A stretch of 64,000 nt of DNA from contig JAFVQJ010000006.1 of the NCBI GenBank assembly GCA_017504945.1, forward strand, positions 1-64,000, read 5' to 3'. Below, piece by piece: positions 7,970 through 17,952 of the stretch. The DNA is from Clostridia bacterium (GTDB taxonomy: Bacteria; Bacillota; Clostridia; Oscillospirales; RGIG5299). Position 1 is the first letter of the stretch. Each line of letters begins with the position of its first letter. Below the pieces are notes generated by a model. It was not told the DNA's origin, did not search any database, and saw only the letters and a program-made list of their open reading frames with translations. The position numbers and the translations under genes are program-made.

Positions 7970-9157
7970 ATGGACGAAGCGGTCTATGCTGTCTGGCTTT
8001 CGCTTGCGGGCGGAATATCCACCGTTAAAAATTCGCTTTGCGCAGGCTTTTTCAAATCGGCAAAGGATGCCTATGAGGCAGACGCCGAGCAGTATCTTGC
8101 GGCAGGCGTTCAAAGGAAGGATATCGAAGGGTATTTGAACAAGGATCTTACCGTAAGTGAAAATACCGTTATAAGATGTCGCGAAACGGGAATAAATATC
8201 GTTAGCTATTGGGACGAGACCTTTCCCGAAAAGCTTAAAAATATCGTGCCCGCACCGGTGGTGCTTTATTACAAGGGAGAGCTTCCCGACCCGAAGATGC
8301 TTACCGTTTCCTCTGTCGGAACGAGAAAGGGCACCCGTTACGGCGAAAAGGTAGCGTATAAAATGTGCAGGCTTCTTGCCGAAAGCGGCGTTACCGTTAT
8401 TTCGGGTATGGCAAAGGGTAACGACAGCTTCGCCCTTATGGGTGCGCTTGACGGCGGCAAGCCCGCATTTGCGGTGCTCGGCACAGGCGTTGATGTTATC
8501 TATCCGAGCGAAAACAAGGAGCTTTACAACAGAATTCTTGCCTCGGGCGGCGGAATAATAAGCGAATATCCTCCCGGAACCGGTCCTATAGCAAGAAATT
8601 TTCCCAAAAGAAACAGAATCATGGCAGGTCTTGCAAACGGCGTTCTGATAACCGAGGCGCCCAAATCGAGCGGCGCTCTCATTACCGCGTCATACGCTCT
8701 TGAATACGGCAAGGACCTCTTTGCATCGCCCGGCTCACTCTTTTCAAGAGAGAGCGACGGCGTGAATATGCTTATTCGCGACGGAAAGGCAAAGCCGGTT
8801 TTGAACCATCTCGATATTTTGGACGAATACGCCGGTCTTTACACTCTCACTCCCAAGGAGCAGAGCAATCCGCCCGTTCCGAAAAACAAGCTTGCGCCGA
8901 AGAAGTCGATATTTGCCAAAAAGCCCAAGGAAAGCGACGACGCACTTACCGACAAGACCTCCTTCGCACCTGCCGACACGGGCGACGAAAAATCCGACCT
9001 CGTGCTTGAGCTTCTTGCGGGCGGCGACCGACATATCTCCGAAATTGCGGAGATAACGGGAATTTCCGCCTCCGAGACCGCCTCTCTACTCACTATGCTC
9101 GAGCTTGACGGCAGAGTTACTCCCAAGGCGGGCGGCTATTTTACACGTATTATTTAA
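7970..9157 (+). CDS. dprA: DNA-processing protein DprA (Smf)
   Basis: Cytoplasmic protein that loads RecA onto incoming single-stranded DNA in transformation. The extended Rossmann domain has GTRKGTRYGEKVA, SGMAKGNDSFAL (a variant of SGxAxGID), GTGVDVIYPSEN, GGGIISEYPPG and NFPKRNRIMAGLANGVLITEAP (residues ~115-250). After a Lys/Pro-rich linker (~295-335) the C-terminal ~60 residues form a winged-helix DprA_WH domain. Length 395. It lies 11 nt after the methyltransferase and 34 nt before topA, the usual Firmicute pairing. No other competence genes lie in the window, so competence itself is not implied. Confidence 0.94.
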   Translation: MDEAVYAVWLSLAGGISTVKNSLCAGFFKSAKDAYEADAEQYLAAGVQRKDIEGYLNKDLTVSENTVIRCRETGINIVSYWDETFPEKLKNIVPAPVVLYYKGELPDPKMLTVSSVGTRKGTRYGEKVAYKMCRLLAESGVTVISGMAKGNDSFALMGALDGGKPAFAVLGTGVDVIYPSENKELYNRILASGGGIISEYPPGTGPIARNFPKRNRIMAGLANGVLITEAPKSSGALITASYALEYGKDLFASPGSLFSRESDGVNMLIRDGKAKPVLNHLDILDEYAGLYTLTPKEQSNPPVPKNKLAPKKSIFAKKPKESDDALTDKTSFAPADTGDEKSDLVLELLAGGDRHISEIAEITGISASETASLLTMLELDGRVTPKAGGYFTRII

Positions 9158-9191
9158 CCCTTTATATATTTCAGCAAAGGAAGATACCCGA

Positions 9192-11294
9192 ATGTCAAAA
9201 AAATTACTTATAGTTGAGTCCCCCGCAAAAGCCAAAACGATAAAGAAATATCTCGGCGACGGCTTCGAGGTAATTGCCTCGATGGGCCACGTGCGAGATC
9301 TTCCCGAAAAAACTCTCGCGATAGATATGAAGACCTTTAAGCCTCAATACGTAAATATGAAGGGCAAGGACGAGGTCATCAAAAAGCTGAAGGACGCCGC
9401 CCTGAAATCGGAGTCCGTTATTCTCGCAACCGACCCTGACCGCGAGGGTGAGGCGATCTCGTGGCATCTTGCCACCATTTTGGGTCTTGATATAACCGAG
9501 AACAACCGCGTTACCTTTAACGAGATAACAAAAAACGCGGTAAACGAGGGAATCAACAATCCCCGTCCCATAAATATGGACCTCGTTGACGCTCAGCAGG
9601 CTCGCCGCGTGCTTGACCGTCTGGTTGGCTATAAGCTGAGTCCTTTCCTTTGGAAAAAGGTAAAGAGGGGTCTTTCGGCAGGAAGAGTTCAGTCGGTAGT
9701 CAGCCGAATGATAGTCGACCGCGAGCGCGAGATAGAGGCTTTCGTTCCGAGCGAATATTGGAACATCTCGGCGCTTCTCGTTAAGGAAAACGCAAAGCGT
9801 CCCTTTGAGGCAAAATATTTCGGCAAGGGCGATAAAAAGGCAACCGTTGCAAACGAGGCTATGTCCAACGCCGTTATCAAGGAGCTTGAGAGCTCGGATT
9901 TTGTCGTAGCGGATATTGAAAAGAGCAAAAAGCAGCGTCTGCCCGCCCCTCCCTTTACCACCTCCACTCTCCAGCAGGACGCCTCGAGAAAGCTGAATTT
10001 CTCAAGCAAGACCACCATGAGAGTCGCGCAGGCTCTTTACGAGGGCGTTGATATAAAGGGGCACGGGCTTACCGGTCTTATAACCTACATGAGAACCGAC
10101 TCGCTTCGCATATCGGAGGACGCCATTGCCGCCGCGAGAGATTATATCGGTGCGGTCTACGGTGAGGGCGCAATGCCCAAGACTCCCAAGCGCTACAAAG
10201 CAAAAAGCGGTGCGCAGGACGCTCACGAGGCAATACGTCCCTCTTACGTCGATCTCACTCCCGCAGAGGTAAAGGACAGCCTTACCTCCGAGCAGTATAA
10301 GCTTTACAAGCTGATTTGGGAGCGCTTTATCGCAAGCCAGATGAAGCCCTGCGAATACGCCTGCGAGACCGTTATAATATCGGCGGGCGACCATATACTG
10401 AAAGCAAGCGATCAGAAGGTGGTAAATCCCGGCTTCACCGTTCTTTACGTTGAAGGAAGCGACGAGGAGGAAAACGAGTTTTCAAAGATACCCGAGCTTA
10501 CTCTCGGCGAAAAGCTCGTTCTCAAAAGTGTTTCCGGTGAGCAGAAGTTCACTCAGCCTCCCTCTCGCTACAACGAGGCAACTCTCGTTAAGGCTATGGA
10601 GGAAAACGGCATAGGACGTCCCTCCACCTACGTTCCCACCATCTCTACCGTTTTAGCAAGAGGCTATGTGGAGAAGGAAAAGAAAAATTACAAGGCTACC
10701 GAGCTCGGTACCGTTACCACCGACCTTATGAGAAGCTGCTTCCCCGATATTATCGACGTTAAATTTACCGCCGATATGGAGAAAAAGCTCGACTCGGTCG
10801 AGGACGGCAAAAACGAGTGGAACAAAGTAGTCAAGGATTTCTACAACCCCTTTGAAAAGTCGCTTACCAAGGCGGAAAGCGAGCTTAAGGGTCAGAAATT
10901 CAAGGTAAAGGAGGAGGAGAGCGAGGAGGTTTGCCCCAACTGCGGCAAAAACCTCGTTATTCGCGCGGGAAGATTCGGCAAGTTCCTTGCCTGCCCCGGA
11001 TATCCCTCCTGCCGCTTTACAAAGGCTATCGTTACCGAAACGGGCGGTCTTTGCCCCAAGTGCGGCGGCAATCTTATTGAGAGAAATACCAAGAGAGGCA
11101 AGAAGTTCTACGGCTGCGGAAATTATCCCAAATGCGATTTCGCATCGTGGGACGCTCCCTCGAAGGAAAAATGCCCCGTATGCTCCTCTACCCTCTTTAA
11201 AAAGACGGGGCAGCTCTACTGCGCCAAGGAGGGCTGCGGATACAGCGCGCCCTTGAAGAAAAAAGGGGCAAAAAGCGATGAAACGTCCGATTGA
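9192..11294 (+). CDS. topA: DNA topoisomerase I (type IA)
   Basis: Relaxes negative supercoils by single-strand passage. The 700-residue protein starts at [22 protein letters not shown] (TOPRIM), has the acidic metal site in [13 protein letters not shown] near residue 84 and the active-site tyrosine in [12 protein letters not shown] near residue 300. Three C-terminal zinc ribbons follow, each with two Cys pairs (CPNCGK, CPKCGG, CPVCSS starts). The ATG at 9192 is used because the conserved N-terminus begins there and AAGGAAG lies upstream; the frame is open back to 9105 but that part overlaps dprA. The 3' end overlaps trmFO by 17 nt. Confidence 0.97.
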   Translation: MSKKLLIVESPAKAKTIKKYLGDGFEVIASMGHVRDLPEKTLAIDMKTFKPQYVNMKGKDEVIKKLKDAALKSESVILATDPDREGEAISWHLATILGLDITENNRVTFNEITKNAVNEGINNPRPINMDLVDAQQARRVLDRLVGYKLSPFLWKKVKRGLSAGRVQSVVSRMIVDREREIEAFVPSEYWNISALLVKENAKRPFEAKYFGKGDKKATVANEAMSNAVIKELESSDFVVADIEKSKKQRLPAPPFTTSTLQQDASRKLNFSSKTTMRVAQALYEGVDIKGHGLTGLITYMRTDSLRISEDAIAAARDYIGAVYGEGAMPKTPKRYKAKSGAQDAHEAIRPSYVDLTPAEVKDSLTSEQYKLYKLIWERFIASQMKPCEYACETVIISAGDHILKASDQKVVNPGFTVLYVEGSDEEENEFSKIPELTLGEKLVLKSVSGEQKFTQPPSRYNEATLVKAMEENGIGRPSTYVPTISTVLARGYVEKEKKNYKATELGTVTTDLMRSCFPDIIDVKFTADMEKKLDSVEDGKNEWNKVVKDFYNPFEKSLTKAESELKGQKFKVKEEESEEVCPNCGKNLVIRAGRFGKFLACPGYPSCRFTKAIVTETGGLCPKCGGNLIERNTKRGKKFYGCGNYPKCDFASWDAPSKEKCPVCSSTLFKKTGQLYCAKEGCGYSAPLKKKGAKSDETSD

Positions 11295-12594
11295 GGTAAT
11301 CGGTGCGGGACTCGCGGGCGTTGAAGCCGCTTATGCGATAAGCAGGCTCGGCGTGCCCGTTATCCTGCGCGAGATGAAGCCGAAAAAATACACGCCCGCA
11401 CACAAAAGTCCTAATTTTGCAGAGCTCGTTTGCTCAAACTCGCTCCGCGCCGCAGGGCTTGCAAACGGTCCGGGAATGCTCAAGGCGGAGCTTCGCCTTA
11501 TGGGCTCTCTCGTTATGGAAGCGGCTGACGCCACTGCTGTTCCGGCAGGAGGCGCGCTTGCGGTCGACCGCGAGGGCTTTTCCGAATATATTACCGAAAA
11601 GATCAAAAACGATAAAAATATAACCGTAGTCAACGAGGAGGTAACCGAGCTTGACCCCGAGGTTATTACCGTCTGTGCCTCCGGTCCTCTTACGAGCGAG
11701 GCGCTTTCCGAAAGCATAAAGGCGCTTCTCGGAGATAACTACCTTTACTTTTTCGACGCCGCCGCGCCGATAGTAACACTCGAAAGCATTGATTTTGACA
11801 AGGCGTTTTTCGCCTCGCGCTACGGCAAGGGCGACGACGATTATATTAACTGCGCGATGAACAAGGAGGAGTATCTCGCCTTTTACGAGGCGCTCATCTC
11901 CGCCGAAACGGCGCATTTAAAGGAATTTGACGAAACCGAGTTAAAGGTATTCGAGGGCTGTATGCCCGTTGAGGAGATGGCGCGCCGCGGTGTTGACACT
12001 CTTAGGTTCGGAAATTTGAAGCCCGTTGGCATAACCGCCAAGGACGGTTCACTTCCCTACGCCGTCGTTCAGCTCCGTCAGGATAACGCCGCAAAGACCC
12101 TTTTCAATCTCGTTGGTTTTCAGACTCATCTTACCTTCGGTGAGCAAAAAAGAGTTTTTTCGATGATACCCGGTCTTGAAAACGCCGAGTTTGTGCGCTA
12201 CGGCGTTATGCACAGAAATACCTACATAAATTCTCCGAAGGTGCTCTCCCCCACCTACGCCTCGAAAAAATATCCGCGCCTTTTCTTTGCGGGGCAGATG
12301 ACGGGCGTTGAGGGGTATATCGAGTCTGCCGCATCGGGACTTTTTGCGGGAATAAACGCCGCAAGGCTCTATCTCGAAAGAGAGCCGCTTATCCTCTCCT
12401 CCCGCTCGGCTATCGGCGCGCTTGCAAACTATATAAGCGCCGAAAACGAGAGCTTCCAACCGATGAACATCAACTTCGGCATAGTTGAGGAATGCGGTCA
12501 GAAGATAAAAGGCAGAGCTAACCGAAAGGAATTCGTTGCCAAAAGAGGCATTGAATATATTGAAAATCTCATAAAGGAAGGCGAAATATTTTGA
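11278..12594 (+). CDS. trmFO: tRNA m5U54 methyltransferase TrmFO
   Basis: Folate- and FAD-dependent enzyme that makes ribothymidine at position 54 of tRNA, using methylenetetrahydrofolate as carbon donor. The N-terminal FAD-binding [17 protein letters not shown], the family block [13 protein letters not shown] and the C-terminal [18 protein letters not shown] are all present. The 438-residue length is typical. Its ATG lies inside the last codons of topA, so translation is probably coupled, and its stop overlaps the TTG start of plsX. The dprA-topA-trmFO order is a Firmicute hallmark. Both tRNA genes in this window carry T54 in their T-loops, the substrate base. Confidence 0.96.
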   Translation: MKRPIEVIGAGLAGVEAAYAISRLGVPVILREMKPKKYTPAHKSPNFAELVCSNSLRAAGLANGPGMLKAELRLMGSLVMEAADATAVPAGGALAVDREGFSEYITEKIKNDKNITVVNEEVTELDPEVITVCASGPLTSEALSESIKALLGDNYLYFFDAAAPIVTLESIDFDKAFFASRYGKGDDDYINCAMNKEEYLAFYEALISAETAHLKEFDETELKVFEGCMPVEEMARRGVDTLRFGNLKPVGITAKDGSLPYAVVQLRQDNAAKTLFNLVGFQTHLTFGEQKRVFSMIPGLENAEFVRYGVMHRNTYINSPKVLSPTYASKKYPRLFFAGQMTGVEGYIESAASGLFAGINAARLYLEREPLILSSRSAIGALANYISAENESFQPMNINFGIVEECGQKIKGRANRKEFVAKRGIEYIENLIKEGEIF

Positions 12595-13592
12595 ATATTG
12601 CAATAGACGTTATGGGCGGCGACAAGGGCTCCTTTGAGCTTATTAAGGGTGCTCTCTCGGCTTCGGCAAAGGGCGGCTTTAAGGTAACTCTTTTCGGAAA
12701 CGAGGACGAGATAAGGGAAGCGGTCGCGCAGCTTGATATAAACGCCGATTACGAGATAAGAGATTGCAAGCAGGTAATTTCGATGTGCGACAATCCCTTA
12801 TGCGTTATAAAGGATAAAAAAGCAAGCTCAATGGCTATGGCGCTTTCCGCTGCCGCAAGCGGCGAGTGCGACGCCGTAGTTTCCACCGGAAACAGCGGCG
12901 CTCTTATAACAGGCGCCACCTTTATAGTTAAAAGAATAGCGGGCGTTAAGCGTCCCGCATTTGCTCCCGTGCTGCCCTCCGCATCCGGCGCCGTTATGCT
13001 TCTTGATGCAGGCGCAAACGTTGAGGTACGTCCCGAATTTTTATATCAGTTCGGCAAGATGGGCTCCGTTTATATGGAAAAGGTGCTTGGCAAAAAGGAT
13101 CCCAGAGTAGGTCTTATTTCAAACGGCAAGGAGGAGCAAAAGGGCACCGATCTTACCAAAGAGGCTCGCGCTCTTATGGAAAAGGCAGATTATAATTTTA
13201 TAGGATACATAGAGGGCAACGATATTATGACGGGCGGTTGCGACGTCGCCGTTACCGACGGCTATACCGGAAACGTGCTTCTCAAGTCGGTAGAGGGCAT
13301 GGGCAAGCTCGTTTCGGCAAAGGTAAAGGTCATGCTTACCGGAAATATCCTTCGCAAGATAGGCGCTCTCTTTATGTTAAAAGGAATTAAGACCTTTAAA
13401 AAGGAATTCGACGCAAAGCAGTACGGCGGCGCAATGATACTCGGCGCACGCGTTCCCGTTATAAAGGCTCACGGCAGTGCCGACAGCGGTCCCTTCGAAA
13501 CAGCCGTAATGCAGGCGGCAAAGGCGGCGGGCGAAGGAATATGCGACACCATCGCCGCGGCTTTTTCTTCGGAAACCGCAGAAGAAAAATAA
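12591..13592 (+). CDS. plsX: Phosphate acyltransferase PlsX
   Basis: Converts acyl-ACP and phosphate to acyl-phosphate, the first step of phosphatidic acid synthesis with PlsY. The product (333 residues) starts [14 protein letters not shown] and contains [20 protein letters not shown] and [11 protein letters not shown], all typical of the family. Translation starts at TTG, overlapping the trmFO stop by four bases. fabH/acpP-type neighbours often found with plsX are absent here; rpmH follows from its own promoter instead. Confidence 0.95.
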   Translation: MNIAIDVMGGDKGSFELIKGALSASAKGGFKVTLFGNEDEIREAVAQLDINADYEIRDCKQVISMCDNPLCVIKDKKASSMAMALSAAASGECDAVVSTGNSGALITGATFIVKRIAGVKRPAFAPVLPSASGAVMLLDAGANVEVRPEFLYQFGKMGSVYMEKVLGKKDPRVGLISNGKEEQKGTDLTKEARALMEKADYNFIGYIEGNDIMTGGCDVAVTDGYTGNVLLKSVEGMGKLVSAKVKVMLTGNILRKIGALFMLKGIKTFKKEFDAKQYGGAMILGARVPVIKAHGSADSGPFETAVMQAAKAAGEGICDTIAAAFSSETAEEK

Positions 13593-13599
13593 AAAACAC

Positions 13600-13629
13600 T
13601 TGACAAAACGGGTAATTATATTATATAAT
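13600..13629 (+). promoter_or_regulatory. Sigma-A promoter of rpmH-rnpA-yidD-yidC-jag
   Basis: TTGACA (13600-13605) and TATAAT (13624-13629) are both consensus, with an 18-bp spacer. The ~85-nt leader that follows contains A/T-rich self-complementary words and CCCG/CGGG just before the GGGGAGGTG ribosome site of rpmH. No DnaA boxes or dnaA gene are seen, although rpmH often lies at the origin. Confidence 0.9.
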
Positions 13630-13719
13630 ATTTCGTACCTGCGAAATCAGGTTTAAAAAACAATTTAACAAATTGCAAAATGCAATTTTGTTTTCCCGCA
13701 AAAACGGGGAGGTGTAATC

Positions 13720-13854
13720 ATGCTTAGAACATATCAGCCCAAGAAAAGACAGAGAGCGAAAGTACACGGCTTCCGCAAGAGAATGAGCACTGCTAACGGC
13801 AGAAAGGTGCTTGCAAGAAGAAGAGCAGCCGGCAGAGCAAGGCTTTCTCACTAA
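13720..13854 (+). CDS. rpmH: Ribosomal protein bL34
   Basis: A 44-residue, strongly basic large-subunit protein. The translation begins [14 protein letters not shown] and continues [21 protein letters not shown] to the end RARLSH, the complete L34 signature. The GGGGAGGTG ribosome site lies 5-6 nt before the ATG. First gene of the classic rpmH-rnpA-yidD-yidC-jag string. Confidence 0.97.
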   Translation: MLRTYQPKKRQRAKVHGFRKRMSTANGRKVLARRRAAGRARLSH

Positions 13855-13872
13855 CCTTACAGGTAATTTAAA

Positions 13873-14226
13873 ATGCGTTTCACTCCCATAACACGAAACA
13901 ACAGGTTTTTGTGGCTTTATCGCAAGGGTAAAAGCCGTGTGTCACCTTTTATCGTGATATACGCCGCAAAAAACCGCACGAAAACGGTCCGCATTGGCAT
14001 AACCGCAGGCAAAAAGCTTGGGTCTGCCGTTGTGAGAAACCGCTCGAAAAGGGTTATTCGGGAGGCGGTCTATCCGCTTTTTTGCCGTTTGCTTCCCTCG
14101 CACGACTATATCTTCGTTGCAAGAAGCAAGACGGCGGCGCTGAAATCGCACGAGCTTTCGAGGATCATCGAAAAAATGCTTTCGGAGGGCGGTCTTATTG
14201 AAAAAGATAATTCTGCTTCTTCTTAA
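13873..14226 (+). CDS. rnpA: Ribonuclease P protein component
   Basis: Basic cofactor of the RNase P ribozyme, which trims tRNA 5' ends. The 117-residue product has the N-terminal [11 protein letters not shown] element and the RNR motif [13 protein letters not shown] near residues 55-67. It lies 18 nt after rpmH, and its last 29 nt overlap yidD in another frame, as is common for this pair. Confidence 0.96.
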   Translation: MRFTPITRNNRFLWLYRKGKSRVSPFIVIYAAKNRTKTVRIGITAGKKLGSAVVRNRSKRVIREAVYPLFCRLLPSHDYIFVARSKTAALKSHELSRIIEKMLSEGGLIEKDNSASS

Positions 14227-14443
14227 AGGCTATAAAAAATTCATATCGCCGCTTCTTCCGCCCAGTTGCAGGTTTTATCCGACCTGCTCGGAATACGCCA
14301 TGGAGGCCATTGGTCGTTATGGTGTGTTAAGGGGCGGATTTTTGGCTTTTAGGCGCATTTTGCGGTGTAATCCCTTTTGCAAAAGCGGTTATGATCCCGT
14401 GCCCGATCTCGAGCCCATTTTCAAAAAGAAAAAGAAAAAATAA
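14198..14443 (+). CDS. yidD: Membrane protein insertion efficiency factor YidD
   Basis: Small amphipathic protein thought to help YidC insert membrane proteins. The 81 residues hold the full family core: a hydrophobic start, then [23 protein letters not shown] and the [15 protein letters not shown] block. It starts at TTG inside rnpA with a GGAGGG site 11 nt upstream. The tail is lysine-rich. Confidence 0.94.
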   Translation: MKKIILLLLKGYKKFISPLLPPSCRFYPTCSEYAMEAIGRYGVLRGGFLAFRRILRCNPFCKSGYDPVPDLEPIFKKKKKK

Positions 14444-14461
14444 ATACGAAAGGAAAAGATC

Positions 14462-15460
14462 ATGGATTTTATTTTAAGTTTACCCACAACCGCCTTTGCT
14501 TACATAATGAGATTTCTTTATTCTTTTTTAGGCAACTACGGTCTTTGTCTTATCGTTTTCACTATCATTATTAAACTTTTGCTTCTTCCGCTTGGCGTCA
14601 AGCAGCAGAAGAATTTGATGAAGCAGGCAATTCTTACTCCCAAAATGAATAAGATAAAGGAAAAGTATGCAAACGACCCCCAGAAGCAAAATGAGGAGAT
14701 GCAGCGTCTTCAGGCAGAAAGCGGCTTTTCTCCCATGGCAGGCTGCCTTCCCCTTCTCATTCAGCTTCCTATTATTATGTCACTTTACAGTGTTATTCGT
14801 CAGCCCCTTACTTGGGTATTTGGCATGCATTTAGAAAATTCAAACGATCTTGCCTACCTTTTCAATATGGTTGAAGAGGTTTCTGACAAAACCGAAGTCA
14901 TTGCACAAAATATGCAAATTGAAATTCTTTCAAAGCTCAACGGTCCTATAGAGCTCATTCCGCAGGCAGTACAAGATTGGCTAATGAAATATTACAACAC
15001 CACTCCTGCCGACTATGCCTTCGACAACACTATTTTGGGAATTGATCTCAGCGGTACTCCCTCACTTGCAGAGCCGAGTTTACTTTGGCTTATTCCCCTC
15101 TTTGCGCTTGCAGGTGCGCTTTTGCAGTCGTTTATCTCGCAGAAGTTCACTCTTAAGGCTTCAAAGACCCGTTCAAGCTCTATAATGGCTTATTCCACCT
15201 GCATTATCTCTCTTATCTTCGCATTTACCCTTCCCGCAGCTATCGGCTTCTATTGGGGGCTTTCCTCATTCTTGGGCTGCATTCAGACCTATTTCCTCGG
15301 CAAGAAATACGATCCCAACAAATATCTCGAGGAGCTTGAGGAGCAAAAGAGAAGCGAAAAAGAGCAGGCAAAGATAGACAAAAAGCTTCGCCGTCTTGAA
15401 AGACTTAAGGAGATTCAGGCCGAGCAGGAAGCTATCAAAGCCAAATACAGAAAGAAGTAA
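14462..15460 (+). CDS. yidC: Membrane protein insertase YidC/OxaA
   Basis: Inserts proteins into the cytoplasmic membrane, alone or with SecYEG. The 332-residue protein lacks the large periplasmic domain of Gram-negative YidC. Membrane segments are visible near residues 10-35, 85-115 (SGFSPMAGCLPLLIQLPIIMS) and three more at 195-285. The cytoplasmic coiled loop between the first two carries KQQKNLMKQ and KMNKIKEKY. An outward-facing insertion of ~70 residues follows the second segment. No lipobox is seen, unlike SpoIIIJ of Bacillus. The C-terminus is a long Lys/Glu-rich tail, as usual for ribosome contact. Between yidD and jag. Confidence 0.95.
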   Translation: MDFILSLPTTAFAYIMRFLYSFLGNYGLCLIVFTIIIKLLLLPLGVKQQKNLMKQAILTPKMNKIKEKYANDPQKQNEEMQRLQAESGFSPMAGCLPLLIQLPIIMSLYSVIRQPLTWVFGMHLENSNDLAYLFNMVEEVSDKTEVIAQNMQIEILSKLNGPIELIPQAVQDWLMKYYNTTPADYAFDNTILGIDLSGTPSLAEPSLLWLIPLFALAGALLQSFISQKFTLKASKTRSSSIMAYSTCIISLIFAFTLPAAIGFYWGLSSFLGCIQTYFLGKKYDPNKYLEELEEQKRSEKEQAKIDKKLRRLERLKEIQAEQEAIKAKYRKK

Positions 15461-15478
15461 GAGAAAGGACGTAACTTT

Positions 15479-16324
15479 ATGCTTTGTGAATATATTGCAA
15501 AGGGCAAAACGATAGACGACGCCGTTGCAAACGGTCTTGAAAAGATCGGTCTTGAACGCGACGACGTTTCGATAGAGGTTCTCGAAACTCCCGAAAAGGG
15601 ATTTTTCGGAATCGGTGCTTCGCCCGCAGTCGTCAAGCTCTCCTACGAGGGTATTGCTCCCGTTATCACCGAGGAGCCCGAAGTAGAGCAAAAGGTCGAC
15701 AAAAAAGCCGATAAAGCCGATAAAAAAGCTGAAAAGAAGGCTGAAAAGGCAGAGAAAAAGGCAAGCAAAAACAAAAAGGGCTTTAAGAAAGCCGAAAGCA
15801 GCACAGAGTTTGTTTCGGAGGTCATCAAGCTTATGGGCTACGAGGACCTTGATATCGAAGCAAGTGAGAGCGAAAACGGTCTTGACGTAACCGTAAGCGG
15901 TGAGGAAGCAGGCTCGCTTATCGGCCACAGAGGCGAAACGTTAAACGCTCTTCAGTATCTCGTAAGTCTTTTCGAGAACAGAGAAAACGAGGATTATTCA
16001 AAAATAAATCTCGATATTCTCGGATACAGAGAAAAGAGAAAGGTAACGCTTGAAAAGCTCGCAAGAAGAATGGCGATAACTGCGGTAAAGAGCCACAGAA
16101 ACATCTATCTCGATCCCATGCCCAACTACGAGAGAAAGATAATCCACGCCGCGCTTCAGGATTTTAACGGCGTTTCCACCTATTCCACCGGCGTTGAGCC
16201 CGCAAGAAAGGTCGTTATTGCTTATAGCGGCGGCAAGGGCGGCAAGCACCACGGCAAAAGAGGTAACGGCGGTTACCGTCACTCCGGCATAAACGCGCAG
16301 GGTGATGCCGAGGTTAAGGAATAA
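15479..16324 (+). CDS. jag: RNA-binding protein Jag/KhpB (Jag-N, KH, R3H domains)
   Basis: RNA-binding protein linked in Firmicutes to cell elongation and sporulation; it works with KhpA. Residues 1-55 form the Jag-N domain (KGKTIDDAVANGLEKIGL, GFFGIG). Residues ~75-100 are an almost pure Lys/Glu/Ala linker. The KH fold follows at ~105-175 with SGEEAGSLIGHRGETLNALQ, then the R3H domain at ~180-250, ending in a Gly/His/Lys-rich tail. Length 281. It lies 18 nt after yidC, its normal partner. No terminator directly follows except the hairpin-rich repeat beginning at 16334. Confidence 0.95.
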   Translation: MLCEYIAKGKTIDDAVANGLEKIGLERDDVSIEVLETPEKGFFGIGASPAVVKLSYEGIAPVITEEPEVEQKVDKKADKADKKAEKKAEKAEKKASKNKKGFKKAESSTEFVSEVIKLMGYEDLDIEASESENGLDVTVSGEEAGSLIGHRGETLNALQYLVSLFENRENEDYSKINLDILGYREKRKVTLEKLARRMAITAVKSHRNIYLDPMPNYERKIIHAALQDFNGVSTYSTGVEPARKVVIAYSGGKGGKHHGKRGNGGYRHSGINAQGDAEVKE

Positions 16325-16333
16325 TATAAAATC

Positions 16334-16721
16334 AAAAGCTCCCCTTTTAATGGGTGATGTCCTTATCGGAGAAATAAGATAGGGGTATGGGCGCAGCCCG
16401 ATGCATTTGTAAAACAAATGCGAAACTGGCAATAAATACAGAAAGAGAGAGTCATTCAGAAGCAAAATTCCGTAAGACTCTCTCTTTTTCTGCTGTCTAT
16501 GAGTGATATTCTTTGCTTTCGCAAAGAGTGATATTGCCCTTGCGGGCAGTGATATTGTTCGGCTACGCCTCACAGTGATATTCTATTCGCTCTAAAACTC
16601 GCGAAGCGAATACCACTCGGCGTAAGCCGAATATCACTGCGCAGCAATATCACTCGCCAAAGGCGAATAGAACCGGCGTGATACTCCGTTAAGAGTATCA
16701 CGCCAATTAAGGGGAGCTTTT
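16334..16721. repeat. Palindromic multi-hairpin repeat element with 13-bp terminal inverted repeats
   Basis: Non-coding element filling the space between jag and the convergent DUF4363 gene. The ends AAAAGCTCCCCTT (16334-16346) and AAGGGGAGCTTTT (16709-16721) are perfect inverted repeats. Inside, AGTGATATT occurs four times (16502, 16527, 16548, 16574), and its complement occurs twice as AATATCACT (16630, 16646) and once as AATACCACT (16609). Each copy is separated by a small hairpin, so the middle is an imperfect palindrome centred near 16590. Further stems: AGAGAGAGTC with GACTCTCTCT (16443-16494), GCATTTGT/ACAAATGC, and GGCGTGATACTC/GAGTATCACGCC. No transposase is encoded. It may double as a bidirectional terminator. 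Confidence 0.85.
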
Positions 16722-17102
16722 TTAAAGGATATTTTCAAGATAGGGGATCTCAGCATCGCGGATAAGCTTTATCGATTCGCGCGTTACCTCTATTTCGGAG
16801 AGGAACTGCTCCTTGGTGTCGGCGTTGCAGAGAGCCAAAAGTCTGTTTGAAGAGAAGATGACGTCGTCGACCTCGTTGTGCTGTATTACCGCAAAGAGAT
16901 ATTTCCCTACTGCGGAAAACTCCTCCTTGAAGCGCTCTACTTCGGCAGTTGCCTCTTCAAAATCGCCGTTTTTTGCTGCATCGGACGCCGATACGAGTAT
17001 CGCGTCGAGCCTTGAGGCGTTATCGGTTATATAAAAGAGGTTTAATGCCACGAAGGTGATTACCAATATAAAAAGCACGGCGGGAATTATTATATTTCTC
17101 AT
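16722..17102 (-). CDS. DUF4363-like membrane-anchored protein
   Basis: A 126-residue protein with one N-terminal membrane segment (residues ~4-24, IIIPAVLFILVITFVALNLF) and a helical remainder rich in Glu/Lys, matching the DUF4363 family as I know it. Function unknown. Its start overlaps the end of the DUF421 gene by four bases (ATGA), so the two are translationally coupled; the pair recurs in spore-forming Clostridia. The stop codon abuts the terminal inverted repeat of the 16334-16721 element exactly. Confidence 0.75.
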   Translation of the reverse strand: MRNIIIPAVLFILVITFVALNLFYITDNASRLDAILVSASDAAKNGDFEEATAEVERFKEEFSAVGKYLFAVIQHNEVDDVIFSSNRLLALCNADTKEQFLSEIEVTRESIKLIRDAEIPYLENIL

Positions 17103-17779
17103 TGTTTCTTCTCCTTTTTAACTATGAAGTAGCTGTTTTTCGCCTTGGATGTCATATAAAATACCTCTTTGGCGGAGCTGCAGCCGTTTTTTTGAAGAAT
17201 GCTTTTTAGCTGCTCTTTATCTATTCCTGCCTTAAGAAGCCCCTCCTTTTGTATTTCCCCGTCGCTTATCACGACGGCGGGGACCTTGCGCTCCTCTTTT
17301 TTGGCTTTCATGTTGTCCTTGCAAAGAGGCTCGTAGTCCTCCTTTAATACGATGCTCATCTGTCCGTTAGTTTCCATTACCGCCTCCGATACCGTTTCGA
17401 TATCGTAGCTTCCCAAAATACGCAGCTCCTCGGCAAGCTCGTCGAGTGAGAGCTTTATCTTTTTCATATTCTGTTGGTTTATTCTTCCGTTTTCGATTAT
17501 CGGCATGGGACGTCCGTTGAGTATCCGTCGAAGCCGTATGCTCTTAAGAACGACCGCCGACACGAAAAACTCTACTATTACAAGCACGAAAATGGGAATT
17601 ACCCCCGCAAGCAGCGGCTTTTGCATATCTTCCATGGGAAGCACCGCAAGCTCGGAGAGCATCAGGGTTATTACCAGCTCGGTGGGAGAGAGCTGTCCTA
17701 TCTGACGTTTACCCGTTACCCTTACCGCGAAAACGATTATTATATAAAGTATTACCGTTCTTATAACTGCAACTGCCAT
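17099..17779 (-). CDS. DUF421 (YetF/YcaP-family) membrane protein
   Basis: Integral membrane protein of 226 residues. Two or three N-terminal membrane helices (residues ~5-25 and 55-80) frame the family signature GKRQIGQLSPTELVITLMLSE. The cytoplasmic part has the NGRPMPIIENGRINQQNMKKIKLSLDEL block that defines DUF421 proteins. Biochemical role not established; homologues occur in spore-related and stress contexts. A GGAGGTAG ribosome site precedes the ATG. It is divergent from the glycosidase lipoprotein gene and followed by the DUF4363 gene. Confidence 0.85.
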   Translation of the reverse strand: MAVAVIRTVILYIIIVFAVRVTGKRQIGQLSPTELVITLMLSELAVLPMEDMQKPLLAGVIPIFVLVIVEFFVSAVVLKSIRLRRILNGRPMPIIENGRINQQNMKKIKLSLDELAEELRILGSYDIETVSEAVMETNGQMSIVLKEDYEPLCKDNMKAKKEERKVPAVVISDGEIQKEGLLKAGIDKEQLKSILQKNGCSSAKEVFYMTSKAKNSYFIVKKEKKQ

Positions 17780-17876
17780 TTTTTCTACCTCCGCAATTAT
17801 TTTACTACGGAGAGTATAAAATATTCGGAAATTTCATCTGCAATACCGTTTCATCAAGGCTTTTTTGCCCGCAGCC

Positions 17877-17904
17877 TTGACAAACAGATAAAAACATATA
17901 TAAT
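17877..17904 (+). promoter_or_regulatory. Sigma-A promoter of the lipoprotein glycosidase gene
   Basis: TTGACA (17877-17882), a 16-bp spacer and TATAAT (17899-17904), about 45 nt before the ATG. The divergent DUF421 gene must start in the same interval, but its own promoter is less clear. Confidence 0.8.
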
Positions 17905-17952
17905 AATAGTATATATTAAATTACGGCGAAAGACCGCACAACGGAGGTTTTT

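Noticed and set aside
13593-13719. Replication origin next to rpmH
   Set aside because: No dnaA, no dnaN and no cluster of TTATCCACA-type boxes; plsX lies upstream instead.
16334-16721. CRISPR array
   Set aside because: The repeated words are 9 bp, irregularly spaced, occur in both orientations and are separated by hairpins; there are no cas genes.
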